From a virus, in the IMG/VR virus record IMGVR_UViG_3300025674_000348, positions 1-25,510 of that record: 25,510 nucleotides of DNA; one strand, 5' to 3'. A program made the position numbers and the translations under genes. The notes below the pieces were generated by a model. It was not told where the DNA came from. It did not search any database and saw nothing but the letters and a program-made list of their open reading frames with translations. Shown here in pieces: positions 16,252 through 24,718 of the stretch. Position 1 is the stretch's first letter, and every line of letters begins with the position of its first letter.

Positions 16252-16276
16252 TTAAATTAAATTAAATTATAATAAA

Positions 16277-17050
16277 ATGGCAAAGAAAGATTTGACTGGA
16301 TACGCCAGTCTATTTCCTGAAATGGAAATAAAACAACGTATATTCGTTTTAACAGGAACTGCGACTCCTATACGCTATATGATTCCTGTAAAGCATTCTG
16401 CTAACAGACCTTTAACTCACTTTGATGGACGTTTAAATAGAGCACTTCGTTGGGCTACTAATCAAATAAGTCCGTTTGTAGATGAGCAAGATGGAATGTC
16501 TATTGTAGAGCCTATAACATTTGAAAATGGTAAGCTAGTTACAACCGCAGAACAAATAAACCTACAGAAATTTATATTTTTACATCCATTGTATAATAAG
16601 CTATTTATTGAGTTTGACAAAGACAAAGATGCTCAAGAAGATGTTTCTAAGATTTACGATGAGTTAGATGCTCAGGTAGCGGCTAAAAACATGGATATTA
16701 ACGAACTTGAAGGTGTTGCTAGGGTTGTAATGCCAAAATCAAAAATAATATCAAATATGTCTTCTGCTGAGTTAAGAAGAGATATGATTATATGGGCTAA
16801 GAATAACCCAAAAGAATTTATGACGCTTCTTGATGATGAGAATATCAGGCTCAGAAACGTAGCTGTTAGAGCTGTTGAAATGAAGATATTGCACATCAAG
16901 GATGATAACAGAACTGTGGTTTGGGAAAAAGATAAGAGACAAAAAGTTACAGTAGTGCCTTATGGCGAAAATGTTTACTCTGGTCTTGCTACTTTTTTTA
17001 AGACCGATGAAGGACTTGATGTTTTGCAAAAAATCACAAACGAATTGTAG
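16277..17050 (+). CDS. Conserved-looking late phage protein, function unknown
   Basis: A 257-residue soluble protein between the capsid and neck genes. The N-terminal half has a (R)PLTHFDGRLNRALRWATNQ segment (about 44-63) then SPFVDEQDG (65-73) and a FIFLHPLYNKLFIEFD stretch (about 99-114). The second half is helical, with an MSSAELRRDMIIWAKNNP stretch (about 159-176). I have the impression that proteins with these motifs occur next to the capsid gene in other marine Bacteroidota phages, but I know no function. A head-completion or assembly role is possible. The gene is bracketed by two terminators (16200 and 17082) with no clear promoter-like box of its own, so it is probably expressed by read-through. 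Confidence 0.65.
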   Translation: MAKKDLTGYASLFPEMEIKQRIFVLTGTATPIRYMIPVKHSANRPLTHFDGRLNRALRWATNQISPFVDEQDGMSIVEPITFENGKLVTTAEQINLQKFIFLHPLYNKLFIEFDKDKDAQEDVSKIYDELDAQVAAKNMDINELEGVARVVMPKSKIISNMSSAELRRDMIIWAKNNPKEFMTLLDDENIRLRNVAVRAVEMKILHIKDDNRTVVWEKDKRQKVTVVPYGENVYSGLATFFKTDEGLDVLQKITNEL

Positions 17051-17081
17051 TATAACACGAATCTCTCGCTGATTTGTTTGA

Positions 17082-17114
17082 AAAGGGGCTTGCTTAGTTG
17101 CAGTCCCTTTTTTT
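17082..17114 (+). terminator. Rho-independent terminator upstream of the neck genes
   Basis: AAAGGGGCT (17082-17090) pairs with AGTCCCTTT (17102-17110), all Watson-Crick except one G-T. Two more pairs (G17092-C17101, C17093-G17100) form if T17091 bulges, leaving a TTAGTT loop. The T-run continues to 17114. It sits 31 bases after the stop of the 257-residue gene and directly abuts the promoter-like box at 17116. Confidence 0.75.
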
Positions 17115-17115
17115 G

Positions 17116-17123
17116 TATTTTTG
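17116..17123 (+). promoter_or_regulatory. Putative promoter -7 box (TATTTTTG) for the neck and muzzle genes
   Basis: TATTTTTG matches TAnnTTTG, starts two bases after the T-run of the preceding terminator and ends 19 bases before the ATG at 17143. The terminator-promoter pairing marks a transcription unit border and supports the later start codon for the next gene. A TTG triplet at 17090-17092 is a possible but poorly spaced -33 element. Confidence 0.5.
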
Positions 17124-17142
17124 TTTTAAAATCAATTTACGT

Positions 17143-17835
17143 ATGATTAACAGTGTGAGAAATACTGTGATGTTCCTATTAAACAAGGATAACAGGGGGT
17201 TTATTACACCTTCTGAATTTGATTATTTTGCAAAACAAGCTCAGCTAGAAATATTTGAAGGCTACTTTTCAGAATATGCAAGAGCAATATCCTTGCAAAA
17301 CGCTAGAAGAAAAGCGCAGGGATACGGGGATATCGCAAATCAGATACAGAACAAAATAGATATTTTCACAACATCTACTCTTTTATCTATAAATAATGAT
17401 TCATTAGGTGGTTATTATGGGCTTCCTGCGAATCAATATAAAATAATAAATCTAATAAACGAAGGGAAAGTAGTTCAAGAGGTTCAGAAGCACAAATGGG
17501 ATATGATTGTGAACAGCCGATTAATGGCTCCTTCAACCACCTACAAAATGTATAGAAGGCTAGGAGAAAAACTATATGTATCTCCAGCACCAACATCAAC
17601 GGCTACTCTTAATTATATCCGTAAACCAGAAGACCCACATTGGGGATATGAGTCAATACTTGGAGACCCTGTATACAGCTCTTCGAGTTCAACGGACTTT
17701 GAGTTACCGCCTTCAGATGAAGCAGATTTAGTAATTAGGATATGTAAATATGCTGGATTAAGCGTTAGAGAAAAAGATGTAATTGAAGTAACAAACGCTA
17801 TTGAAACACAAGAGTTTCAAAAGAAAAACACTTAA
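17143..17835 (+). CDS. Head-tail adaptor / ring protein candidate
   Basis: A 230-residue protein. The frame is open back to a TTG at 17098, but that lies inside the terminator hairpin. The ATG at 17143 gives MINSVRNTVMFLLNKDNRGF, a natural N-terminus, and sits 19 bases after the promoter-like box, so I choose it. The helical N-terminal half (FDYFAKQAQLEIFEGYF) is followed by a beta-rich part with a YVSPAPTSTATLNYIRKP stretch. Its position after the capsid region and before the gp4-like protein fits one of the ring/adaptor proteins stacked below the portal in crAss-like podoviruses. The exact ring cannot be assigned from sequence. Three bases separate its stop from the next gene. Confidence 0.6.
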   Translation: MINSVRNTVMFLLNKDNRGFITPSEFDYFAKQAQLEIFEGYFSEYARAISLQNARRKAQGYGDIANQIQNKIDIFTTSTLLSINNDSLGGYYGLPANQYKIINLINEGKVVQEVQKHKWDMIVNSRLMAPSTTYKMYRRLGEKLYVSPAPTSTATLNYIRKPEDPHWGYESILGDPVYSSSSSTDFELPPSDEADLVIRICKYAGLSVREKDVIEVTNAIETQEFQKKNT

Positions 17836-17838
17836 TAA

Positions 17839-18711
17839 ATGGCAGAACTAACTCACTACCAGTATTATAAAAACTCAGAGCAGAATCCAGAGGATTTAAA
17901 CTGGGGCTCTTATCAGTATGTATTACTGCAAGACCTTATCAATGATTTTCTTCTTGTTTATGTAGGAGATGACAAGGTTATAAATAAAGTTGATAGAAAT
18001 GAAGTGGTATTCCATGCAAAACGAGCAATACAGGAATTAAACTATGATGCACTAAGAGAGGTTAGAGGTTTTGAGGCTGAAGTACCTAATACTTTAAAGA
18101 TGGCTTTACCTCACGACTACGTAACTCTCGTTAAGGTTGCATATGTTGGAGCTAATGGACTATCTTTTCCAATAATGCCTAATAGGCATTTAAGTACGCC
18201 TACTGCGTATCTGCAAGACAATACTGATGCTAAAAATATATTATTTGACAACAACGGAGACGCTCTAACTGGTACTCCTGTGTCAGAAACATCATTTAAA
18301 ACAAAAGCAGAAAACCATCCAGCTCCGTCAACTCTAGATACTGGTGGCAGATACGGGATTGATGGTAGCACAGCTAATTCTAATGGAACATACGTTATAG
18401 ACAAAAACCAGGGCTTTATCATGTTTAGTTCTGATTTAATGAAAAAAGACGTTGTTATTGAATATTTATCTGATGGAATGTATGATTTAGCAGACAGCGA
18501 AATAAAGATTCACAAACTTGCTGAAAACTACATATATGACTATCTTCAAGCGAGTATTCTGAAGAGCAAACTAAATGTTCAAGAGTATATTGTAAGAAGA
18601 GCTCAAAAACAAGCTTCAGCTTCTTTGCGTAATGCTAAAATCAGATTAAACTCAATTAAACTCCATGAGCTCACTCAAGTATTAAGAGGAGCAACTAAAT
18701 GGGTAAAGTAA
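17839..18711 (+). CDS. Tail adaptor protein, P22 gp4 / tail-tubular-like
   Basis: A 290-residue neck protein. The N-terminal stretch with LINDFLLVYVGDDKVINKVD (about 32-51), VVFHAKRAIQELNYDALREV (about 56-75) and MALPHDYVTLVKVAYV (about 88-103) is typical of the adaptor found in crAss-like and related Bacteroidota podoviruses, often annotated as tail tubular or P22 gp4-like. It is predicted helical at both ends with a beta-rich, Gly/Ser-rich insert (about 130-190). It joins portal to tail. The next gene starts one base after its stop; order adaptor then muzzle supports the call. Confidence 0.7.
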   Translation: MAELTHYQYYKNSEQNPEDLNWGSYQYVLLQDLINDFLLVYVGDDKVINKVDRNEVVFHAKRAIQELNYDALREVRGFEAEVPNTLKMALPHDYVTLVKVAYVGANGLSFPIMPNRHLSTPTAYLQDNTDAKNILFDNNGDALTGTPVSETSFKTKAENHPAPSTLDTGGRYGIDGSTANSNGTYVIDKNQGFIMFSSDLMKKDVVIEYLSDGMYDLADSEIKIHKLAENYIYDYLQASILKSKLNVQEYIVRRAQKQASASLRNAKIRLNSIKLHELTQVLRGATKWVK

Positions 18712-18712
18712 T

Positions 18713-21700
18713 ATGAAGCTTCAGAATAATTTCATTAAGGGTAAAATGAATAAGGAGCTAGACGAGCGTCTTGTTCCTAAAGGTGAATACATTGATGCCT
18801 TAAATATCCGAGTCTTAAATACTTCTGGTTCAGACGTAGGAGCCATTGAAAACGTAGAGGGAAATAAAAGAATCACTAACATCGGGGTTTCTAACAACCC
18901 TGAATGTATTGGATCTGTTACAGATGAAGCTAATGATAGAATATACTGGTTTGTGGTAAATGACAGTGGGCATTCTTATATATTTGAATATGACGTAAGA
19001 GAAGGTGTTGTTACAGATGTGTTGAAAGATGAAAGGACTGGCTCAAATCAAGTTCTTAGGTTCGACAAGAACTATAAGATTACAGGGGCTAATATTATTT
19101 ATAACATATCAAACAGAAAGTACCTTCTTGTATTTACCGACAATTTAAACCCTCCAAGATGTATTAATATTGAAAGAGCTAAATCCTATGGATTGAATGG
19201 CTTTCAAGACGAAGATATATCATTATATAAGAAGCCTCCAAGACAAGCTATTACAGTATCTCCTTTTAATACAGCAGATGCTACAGAGAATGCTGTAAGA
19301 GAAAGGTTTTTTGCATTCGCATATCGTTATAAGTATTTAGACGGAGAATACTCTGCTTTGTCTGCTTTTACTGAATATCAGTTTACTCCAGGGATTTTTG
19401 ATTTAGATTACGAAACGATGGAGAATAAAGGTATGGTTAATGTTTTCAACGCATATAACCTAACTTTTAATACTGGAGATAAAAGGGTTACAGATATACA
19501 AATATGCTTTAAGAACCCAGGTAATGACAACGTTTATGTTATAGATACTATTAATAAAGAAGACTACGCGTATCTAAACAATGTAGAAAAAACATATGCT
19601 TTTGACAACACAAAGGTTTATACAATACTTCCAGAGGATGAAATCAAAAGGACGTTTGATAATATTCCATTGACAGCCAAAGCTCAAGACTTTATTGAGA
19701 ACAGGCTTATATTCGGTAATATTACAGACCAGTATGATTTAGTAGAGACCGAAGGTGAAGAAGATTACATAAAATTCGATTACTCAGCCCAGCTAGAAAC
19801 TCTTGATGTTTTTGGCAAGGATGGCCCTTATAGTATAAGCGCAAATGAGCAACAAATAACTTTAAACTTATCAGGAATAAGTCTTGTTAAAGGTTACTTG
19901 TTTTATCTTGGATTTGAATTGACTTCAGATGAAGTTACTGGACCTCCAGCTTATTTTGGAGGAGAGGCCTTAGGACAGGCATACATAGAGCTTACTAAAA
20001 CACATTTAAATGTGATAGAGTTTTATCAGTCAGATGACTTTTTGCAGCTACTTGAAACTTTAAATGCTGTCTTTGCTCAAGTCGCTGAAACAACAAATTC
20101 TCCAGGAACAACGTCTTTAACCTATGGTACGTTTTCTGTCGACACAGGAGCTAGCAACGCTACTTCTCTGGTTTTGAATGCACCTATCATAACTCATAAT
20201 GGAGGAACTCCTAGTTTAGAGCAATTTAAATGGCAAAACCAAAGCAAATTTTCTGTTAGAGAGTCCTCTGCAGTTATATCTTTAAAAAGCAATAGGAGTT
20301 ATGAAACAGGTATCGTATACCTAGATAAGTTTGGAAGATATTCTTCTGTATTACCAACCTCTAGCACAACAGGTCAAAACAGGTCTGAAATATTTGTTCC
20401 TGTTAGTGAGTCTGTAAACATCAACAGGCCTAAAATAACAATTAATCATAAGCCTCCATATTGGGCTGATAGATATAAGTTTTTTATTAAAGGAAACAAA
20501 AGTAGAAGTCACACATTATATGCTACTATATTTTATGAACAAGGAGTATATAGATGGGTGCTTTTAACTGGAAACAATGCTGGCAAGGTTGAGCCAGGAA
20601 TGAACTTAATAGTCAAATCTGATAGCCTTGGGCCAATGAATAAAGAGGTTAAGGTTAAAGTATTAGATGTTGAAACCAAGACCGTAGCAGACACAAGACA
20701 AATAACAGAGCAGACTGCTCAAGAAGGGTGGCTGCAAGGAAACGAAGACGCTGCTGGGGATCCTATTGAGGAAATATTTGGAACCTATATGAAGATAAAA
20801 CCTGTGGGGTTTCAAATGGATTTCAATTCTGAGCTGTATAATGAATACGAGCATATCGGTAAAATCAAAAGTGGAATTAACTCAAACAACAAAGGCTTTG
20901 TTAAATGCTTTTTACCTCCACCTGCAAAAGACTATAAGGGATTGCTTCAGTACAGAAACGATGCTGGGGCTTTTCAAAACATCTCAATAAATGAGAACAC
21001 AAGAATTACTTTTGATTTTTATTCTAAAGAAATTTTTAATAGAAACCAGAGAGAGTTTCAAAAAGAATACTTTGCTTCTGACTCTTATTCAAATGATAAT
21101 ACAACTTCTGCTTTAGAGAAGTTTATGATTGCGGAAACAACCTGGGAGAAGCCTGTAGGGCAAAACTACTACAAGGATCCAGACGACTTCTTTAGAATGA
21201 TTTTTGCTGTAGGTCCATCTCCAGATTATAGGCATTCAGTGACGGTTCAGTCTACTCAAGAAACAGGATTAGCTGAAAGCGCTAGAATTGAAGCTAAGAT
21301 TCAAATAATCATTAACTCTGAAGATATTTTGATTTTTGAAACAGAACCTGAAGATTTAGACAACGAGGTTTATTATGAAACCTCTCAGTCTTTTGATATC
21401 GAGAATGGACTACATAAAGGAAATCTACAAGACCAAACAGCGAGTTTACCTGCTGAGGTTCTATTGAAAACAGGAAACTGCATATCTTTTGGTAACGGAG
21501 CAGAAAGCATGTTTGTCAAGGACGAAAGATTAGGTGCCCACCTAGACTTTGACCTTCGACCTAATGTTGTTTTAGTAGATGGGTATAGAAGAAGAAACCT
21601 AACAAACACACTGATTTACTCAGGCGCAGTAAACCCACAAACATCGTATAGCTCTATAAACGAATTTAACGCTTCTAGAGGCATTTCTAAGTTAATTGAT

Positions 21701-23290
21701 GCCAAGTATGGTTCAATACAAAAACTACACGCTAGAGACAATGATTTGATTGTTTTTCAAGAGGATAAGGTACAGAAAGTGTTATATGGAAAATCATTGC
21801 TATATGCTTCGGATGGAACAGCTAGTTTGACTAGTATAGAAGATGTATTGGGACAAGAAGTTCCATTTCAAGGAGATTTTGGTATCTCTAAGAATCCAGA
21901 AAGTTTTGCGAAATACGGAGCGTCAATGTTTTTTACAGACGCTACTAGAGGGTTGGTTCTGAGGCTTGACAACCAAGGCATCGAACCTATTTCGTTTAAT
22001 GGAATGAAATCGTATTTCAAGGAAAACTTGTTTGAGTATAAAAATAAATTTAATTTAGGAGGGTATGATCCAAACAACAACGAATATGTGTTGTCAATGA
22101 ATCATAGTCTTTCTTCTGGTCAGGTTATTCCGTTAGATTTAGTGAAGAACTATGACTGTAATTCAGTATTCAGAAAAACCATGGACGACCAAAGTACATA
22201 CACTTATCGTGTTGAGGTTACAGAGCCAGGTGATTTAGTATTTAATTATGACATCACAGGAAATGTTTCTTTTTCTGTAACTCATGACCAAACTACACAG
22301 GCTTACAACTCTTTAAGCGGACAAAGTTCTTTTACGTTTACTGCTACTCAAGCTAATATAGATACTACAAACTATATTACAGTAACAGCAACAGCGAATC
22401 AAGAGTCTGATATAGAGATTTCTCATCAATGCCCAGTACTTATCACAAGAGAGGTTGTGATATACGTATTAAACGACAACAACCTTGCAGACCAAACTAT
22501 AATCAACACATATAGAGTTGGCAGCGGGAATGACTATGGTCAGATGGATGTATTTACTTCTAGAGGGCTTTGTAGAGACGAGTCATTTACAGAGTCAGTA
22601 GAATCTCAATATATTCCTAAAGATGGAGATACAATAACAATAACATCTTTAAAACAAATTGGAGTACATACAGCTACTTTTAACGATGCTAGTAGTATGG
22701 GTTATTTGATATCATCTGCTGATAAAACTGCATTTGAGGTTTCTTTAGAAGCTACCTATCCAGCTACTACTTTCACTCAAACCTTAGAAGCTCAAACATA
22801 CGAAGCTTCATTTACTTTCAATGAAACGAGCGCAAGCGATAAATTGTACTTAATTTACAATTATGGGTTTGCAGGTGTAGTTGAAGACGAAGGTGGTGAA
22901 GATTCAGAGACAGGTTCTGGTTCTGGAGGCTCAGGTGGTATTGAGCAAAACGCTTGTTTAGATAACGTACACACTTACTACATTGGAGGAGCTAGGGCAT
23001 CAGCTTCATACGCCACCGCTGAAGAAGCTTTACAGCCTGGAGATGGTACTACATGGGATGTAAGAACTCAAGTTAAGGGTGAAGGAGCTACTATTCTAAC
23101 AAATGAGAATACGACAATATGCTCAGGCTCTAGTGAATTCAGTTACTCAGTTACAGCTTATTGGGTAGTTTTAACCTCTCCAGACGCTAGTTTCGATCCA
23201 GATAACGGATTCCAATGGTGGGAGATTAATACATCAGGAGAAGTAATTGATTCAGGAACAGTAACAGCCTCAGGAGGAGGTCAACCATAA
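18713..23290 (+). CDS. Tail stabilization / muzzle protein (P22 gp10-like), giant form
   Basis: A 1525-residue protein, the largest in the window. The N-terminus NKELDERLVPKGEYIDALNI (about 13-32), followed by GSDVGAIENVEGN, is a hallmark of stabilization proteins in crAss-like and related podoviruses. Further family-like stretches are FAFAYRYKYLDGEYSALSAF (about 201-220), TGIVYLDKFGRYSSVLP (about 527-543) and the PPYWADRYKFFIKG region (about 580-595). It forms the muzzle that closes the DNA channel. The C-terminal part from about residue 1146 looks added: a Thr/Ser-rich beta domain, an acidic then Gly/Ser linker (about 1393-1410), and a last Trp-rich beta domain ending in GGGQP. These may be surface-exposed binding domains. 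The companion gene follows after two bases. Confidence 0.78.
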   Translation: MKLQNNFIKGKMNKELDERLVPKGEYIDALNIRVLNTSGSDVGAIENVEGNKRITNIGVSNNPECIGSVTDEANDRIYWFVVNDSGHSYIFEYDVREGVVTDVLKDERTGSNQVLRFDKNYKITGANIIYNISNRKYLLVFTDNLNPPRCINIERAKSYGLNGFQDEDISLYKKPPRQAITVSPFNTADATENAVRERFFAFAYRYKYLDGEYSALSAFTEYQFTPGIFDLDYETMENKGMVNVFNAYNLTFNTGDKRVTDIQICFKNPGNDNVYVIDTINKEDYAYLNNVEKTYAFDNTKVYTILPEDEIKRTFDNIPLTAKAQDFIENRLIFGNITDQYDLVETEGEEDYIKFDYSAQLETLDVFGKDGPYSISANEQQITLNLSGISLVKGYLFYLGFELTSDEVTGPPAYFGGEALGQAYIELTKTHLNVIEFYQSDDFLQLLETLNAVFAQVAETTNSPGTTSLTYGTFSVDTGASNATSLVLNAPIITHNGGTPSLEQFKWQNQSKFSVRESSAVISLKSNRSYETGIVYLDKFGRYSSVLPTSSTTGQNRSEIFVPVSESVNINRPKITINHKPPYWADRYKFFIKGNKSRSHTLYATIFYEQGVYRWVLLTGNNAGKVEPGMNLIVKSDSLGPMNKEVKVKVLDVETKTVADTRQITEQTAQEGWLQGNEDAAGDPIEEIFGTYMKIKPVGFQMDFNSELYNEYEHIGKIKSGINSNNKGFVKCFLPPPAKDYKGLLQYRNDAGAFQNISINENTRITFDFYSKEIFNRNQREFQKEYFASDSYSNDNTTSALEKFMIAETTWEKPVGQNYYKDPDDFFRMIFAVGPSPDYRHSVTVQSTQETGLAESARIEAKIQIIINSEDILIFETEPEDLDNEVYYETSQSFDIENGLHKGNLQDQTASLPAEVLLKTGNCISFGNGAESMFVKDERLGAHLDFDLRPNVVLVDGYRRRNLTNTLIYSGAVNPQTSYSSINEFNASRGISKLIDAKYGSIQKLHARDNDLIVFQEDKVQKVLYGKSLLYASDGTASLTSIEDVLGQEVPFQGDFGISKNPESFAKYGASMFFTDATRGLVLRLDNQGIEPISFNGMKSYFKENLFEYKNKFNLGGYDPNNNEYVLSMNHSLSSGQVIPLDLVKNYDCNSVFRKTMDDQSTYTYRVEVTEPGDLVFNYDITGNVSFSVTHDQTTQAYNSLSGQSSFTFTATQANIDTTNYITVTATANQESDIEISHQCPVLITREVVIYVLNDNNLADQTIINTYRVGSGNDYGQMDVFTSRGLCRDESFTESVESQYIPKDGDTITITSLKQIGVHTATFNDASSMGYLISSADKTAFEVSLEATYPATTFTQTLEAQTYEASFTFNETSASDKLYLIYNYGFAGVVEDEGGEDSETGSGSGGSGGIEQNACLDNVHTYYIGGARASASYATAEEALQPGDGTTWDVRTQVKGEGATILTNENTTICSGSSEFSYSVTAYWVVLTSPDASFDPDNGFQWWEINTSGEVIDSGTVTASGGGQP

Positions 23291-23292
23291 TT

Positions 23293-24054
23293 ATGGCAAC
23301 AACATTAACATACGACGATATAAATAAAGGTTGGGTTTCATTCTACTCTTACGAACCAGAATGGATGGCTCATCTTGGTAATCAGTTTTATACATTCAAA
23401 GACGGAAACATATATCAGCATGACGTTTCTGATGTAGACAGAACTTCGTTTTACGGAACATCTTACGGGGTTTCTTTTACCTATAGCTCTAATGAAGGTC
23501 CATCAGAAATAAAGCTGTACAAAAGCTTAATATTAGAAACAAACTCAAACACTTGGTATGCTGAATTAGACAGTGAGTTAGAATCTGGAGTCATAGGCTC
23601 TGAAACAGACCAAAAGTTCGTAGACAAGGAAGGGTTTAGATATGCGTATATTAGAAGAGAAAGCACAGACAGCTTGAATTTTAATGAGCTTTCAGTGATT
23701 GGTTTAGGAGACCTGCTTTCTAAGTCAACTAATAGTTTTACTTTTCTTGAAAACGTACCAAATCAAATAAACGCCAGGTCTACTGCAGGTAGTGGATCTG
23801 ATAAATTATACTATAAAGACGGAGCAGACACGTTTTTAGTAGGGACAATAACCAGTGCTTCTGGACAAATCATTACTGTTGATTCAACAACAAATGACCC
23901 CGCTTTAAATGATTTTTGTTTTGTCGTAAAAGAGTCTTCTGTTGAATCATTTGGTCTCAGAGGATATCATGCAAAAATAACCTTACACAATAAATCAACA
24001 TCTTTCGTAGAGCTGTTTGCTGCTGGCGTAGAGGCTGTCAAGAGCTATACGTAA
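23293..24054 (+). CDS. Muzzle-associated structural protein
   Basis: A 253-residue protein. Its first 60 residues contain NKGWVSFYSYEPEWMAHLGN and FYTFKDGNIYQHD, then RTSFYG and a LYKSLILE strand. I recall this sequence type in the C-terminal region of stabilization/muzzle proteins of crAss-like phages, where it is part of one polypeptide. Here it is a separate gene starting two bases after the muzzle stop. The remainder (about 150-253) is beta-rich. It probably forms part of the same tail-barrel complex. There is no signal peptide or membrane helix. Structural role likely; detail inferred. Confidence 0.65.
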   Translation: MATTLTYDDINKGWVSFYSYEPEWMAHLGNQFYTFKDGNIYQHDVSDVDRTSFYGTSYGVSFTYSSNEGPSEIKLYKSLILETNSNTWYAELDSELESGVIGSETDQKFVDKEGFRYAYIRRESTDSLNFNELSVIGLGDLLSKSTNSFTFLENVPNQINARSTAGSGSDKLYYKDGADTFLVGTITSASGQIITVDSTTNDPALNDFCFVVKESSVESFGLRGYHAKITLHNKSTSFVELFAAGVEAVKSYT

Positions 24055-24060
24055 ATTTGG

Positions 24061-24068
24061 TATATTTG
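24061..24068 (+). promoter_or_regulatory. Putative promoter -7 box (TATATTTG) for the internal-protein genes
   Basis: TATATTTG matches TAnnTTTG and is identical to the box at 2113. It starts seven bases after the stop of the 253-residue gene and ends 19 bases before the ATG at 24088. No well-spaced -33 element is visible. Confidence 0.45.
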
Positions 24069-24087
24069 TATTTAAAACAATTATGTA

Positions 24088-24708
24088 ATGGCATTAGGTT
24101 TAATACTAGGAACTATAGGAGCTGGAGCTCAGTTTTTTGCTGGACAAGCTGCACAAAAAAGGTCTTCTAGACTGCTAGATCAATTTGAATATCAAGATAT
24201 ATCGACCAGTCCATTAGAACAACTTAAGCCTTCTATGGAAATTGAAAGACAACAACTACAAAGTATTGCTGCTCAAAGAAGTCAATTAACTGATGTAGCT
24301 GGACAGCTTGGCGCCTCAGAGGCCATGGCCCTGCTCTCTAGAGGGGGTTCTCAGCTTACAGAACAGGAGCAAAGGACTAGAGGTCAAATGCTTCAACAAC
24401 AATATCAATATGACGTAATGAGAGCTCAAGACGCTCAAGAAAGAAGGAGGATGCAAGAAGCTAGAGATCTTGCTGAAATTGCTTCTTTACAACAAGAGTT
24501 TACAGCGGGAACACAGATGCAGATAGACGCACTAGGTTCGGCTGGAACTATGTTTGCTGGAGCAGGCGGTGACTTGGGCATTATCAATGGTCTAGGAGGC
24601 TTGATTTTTGGAGAAAAAGAAGAAGGAAGCAAAAGGCAAGGAGGTCTTTTAGGAGAAGGTGGTCTTGCTTCTAAAATAGGAGGATTAATCGGAGGATTAT
24701 TTAAATAA
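24088..24708 (+). CDS. Internal virion / ejection protein candidate
   Basis: A 206-residue protein with a Gly/Ala-rich hydrophobic N-terminus (about 1-22), a long Gln/Arg/Glu-rich helical centre (about 45-145) predicted as coiled coil, and a Gly-rich hydrophobic C-terminus (about 148-206, with repeated GG(L/I)(I/L) steps). This resembles internal proteins such as T7 gp14 that leave the capsid with DNA and insert into the host envelope. Position after the neck/muzzle genes and before another large virion-type gene agrees. Sequence-level similarity to a named family was not established. Confidence 0.6.
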   Translation: MALGLILGTIGAGAQFFAGQAAQKRSSRLLDQFEYQDISTSPLEQLKPSMEIERQQLQSIAAQRSQLTDVAGQLGASEAMALLSRGGSQLTEQEQRTRGQMLQQQYQYDVMRAQDAQERRRMQEARDLAEIASLQQEFTAGTQMQIDALGSAGTMFAGAGGDLGIINGLGGLIFGEKEEGSKRQGGLLGEGGLASKIGGLIGGLFK

Positions 24709-24718
24709 ATTAATAATT

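Noticed and set aside
16213-16260. A 15-codon reading frame starting in the terminator loop after the capsid gene
   Set aside because: It runs through the hairpin and T-run, encodes an unremarkable peptide and has no leader; it is most likely chance.
17098-17142. In-frame TTG start extending the adaptor protein by 15 residues
   Set aside because: It lies within the terminator hairpin and upstream of the promoter-like box, and the added residues are hydrophobic and unlike a natural N-terminus; ATG 17143 fits better.
18117-18422. Minus-strand frame of 101 codons opposite the gp4-like adaptor gene
   Set aside because: Fully antisense to a recognised gene and without leader or domain; considered a shadow.
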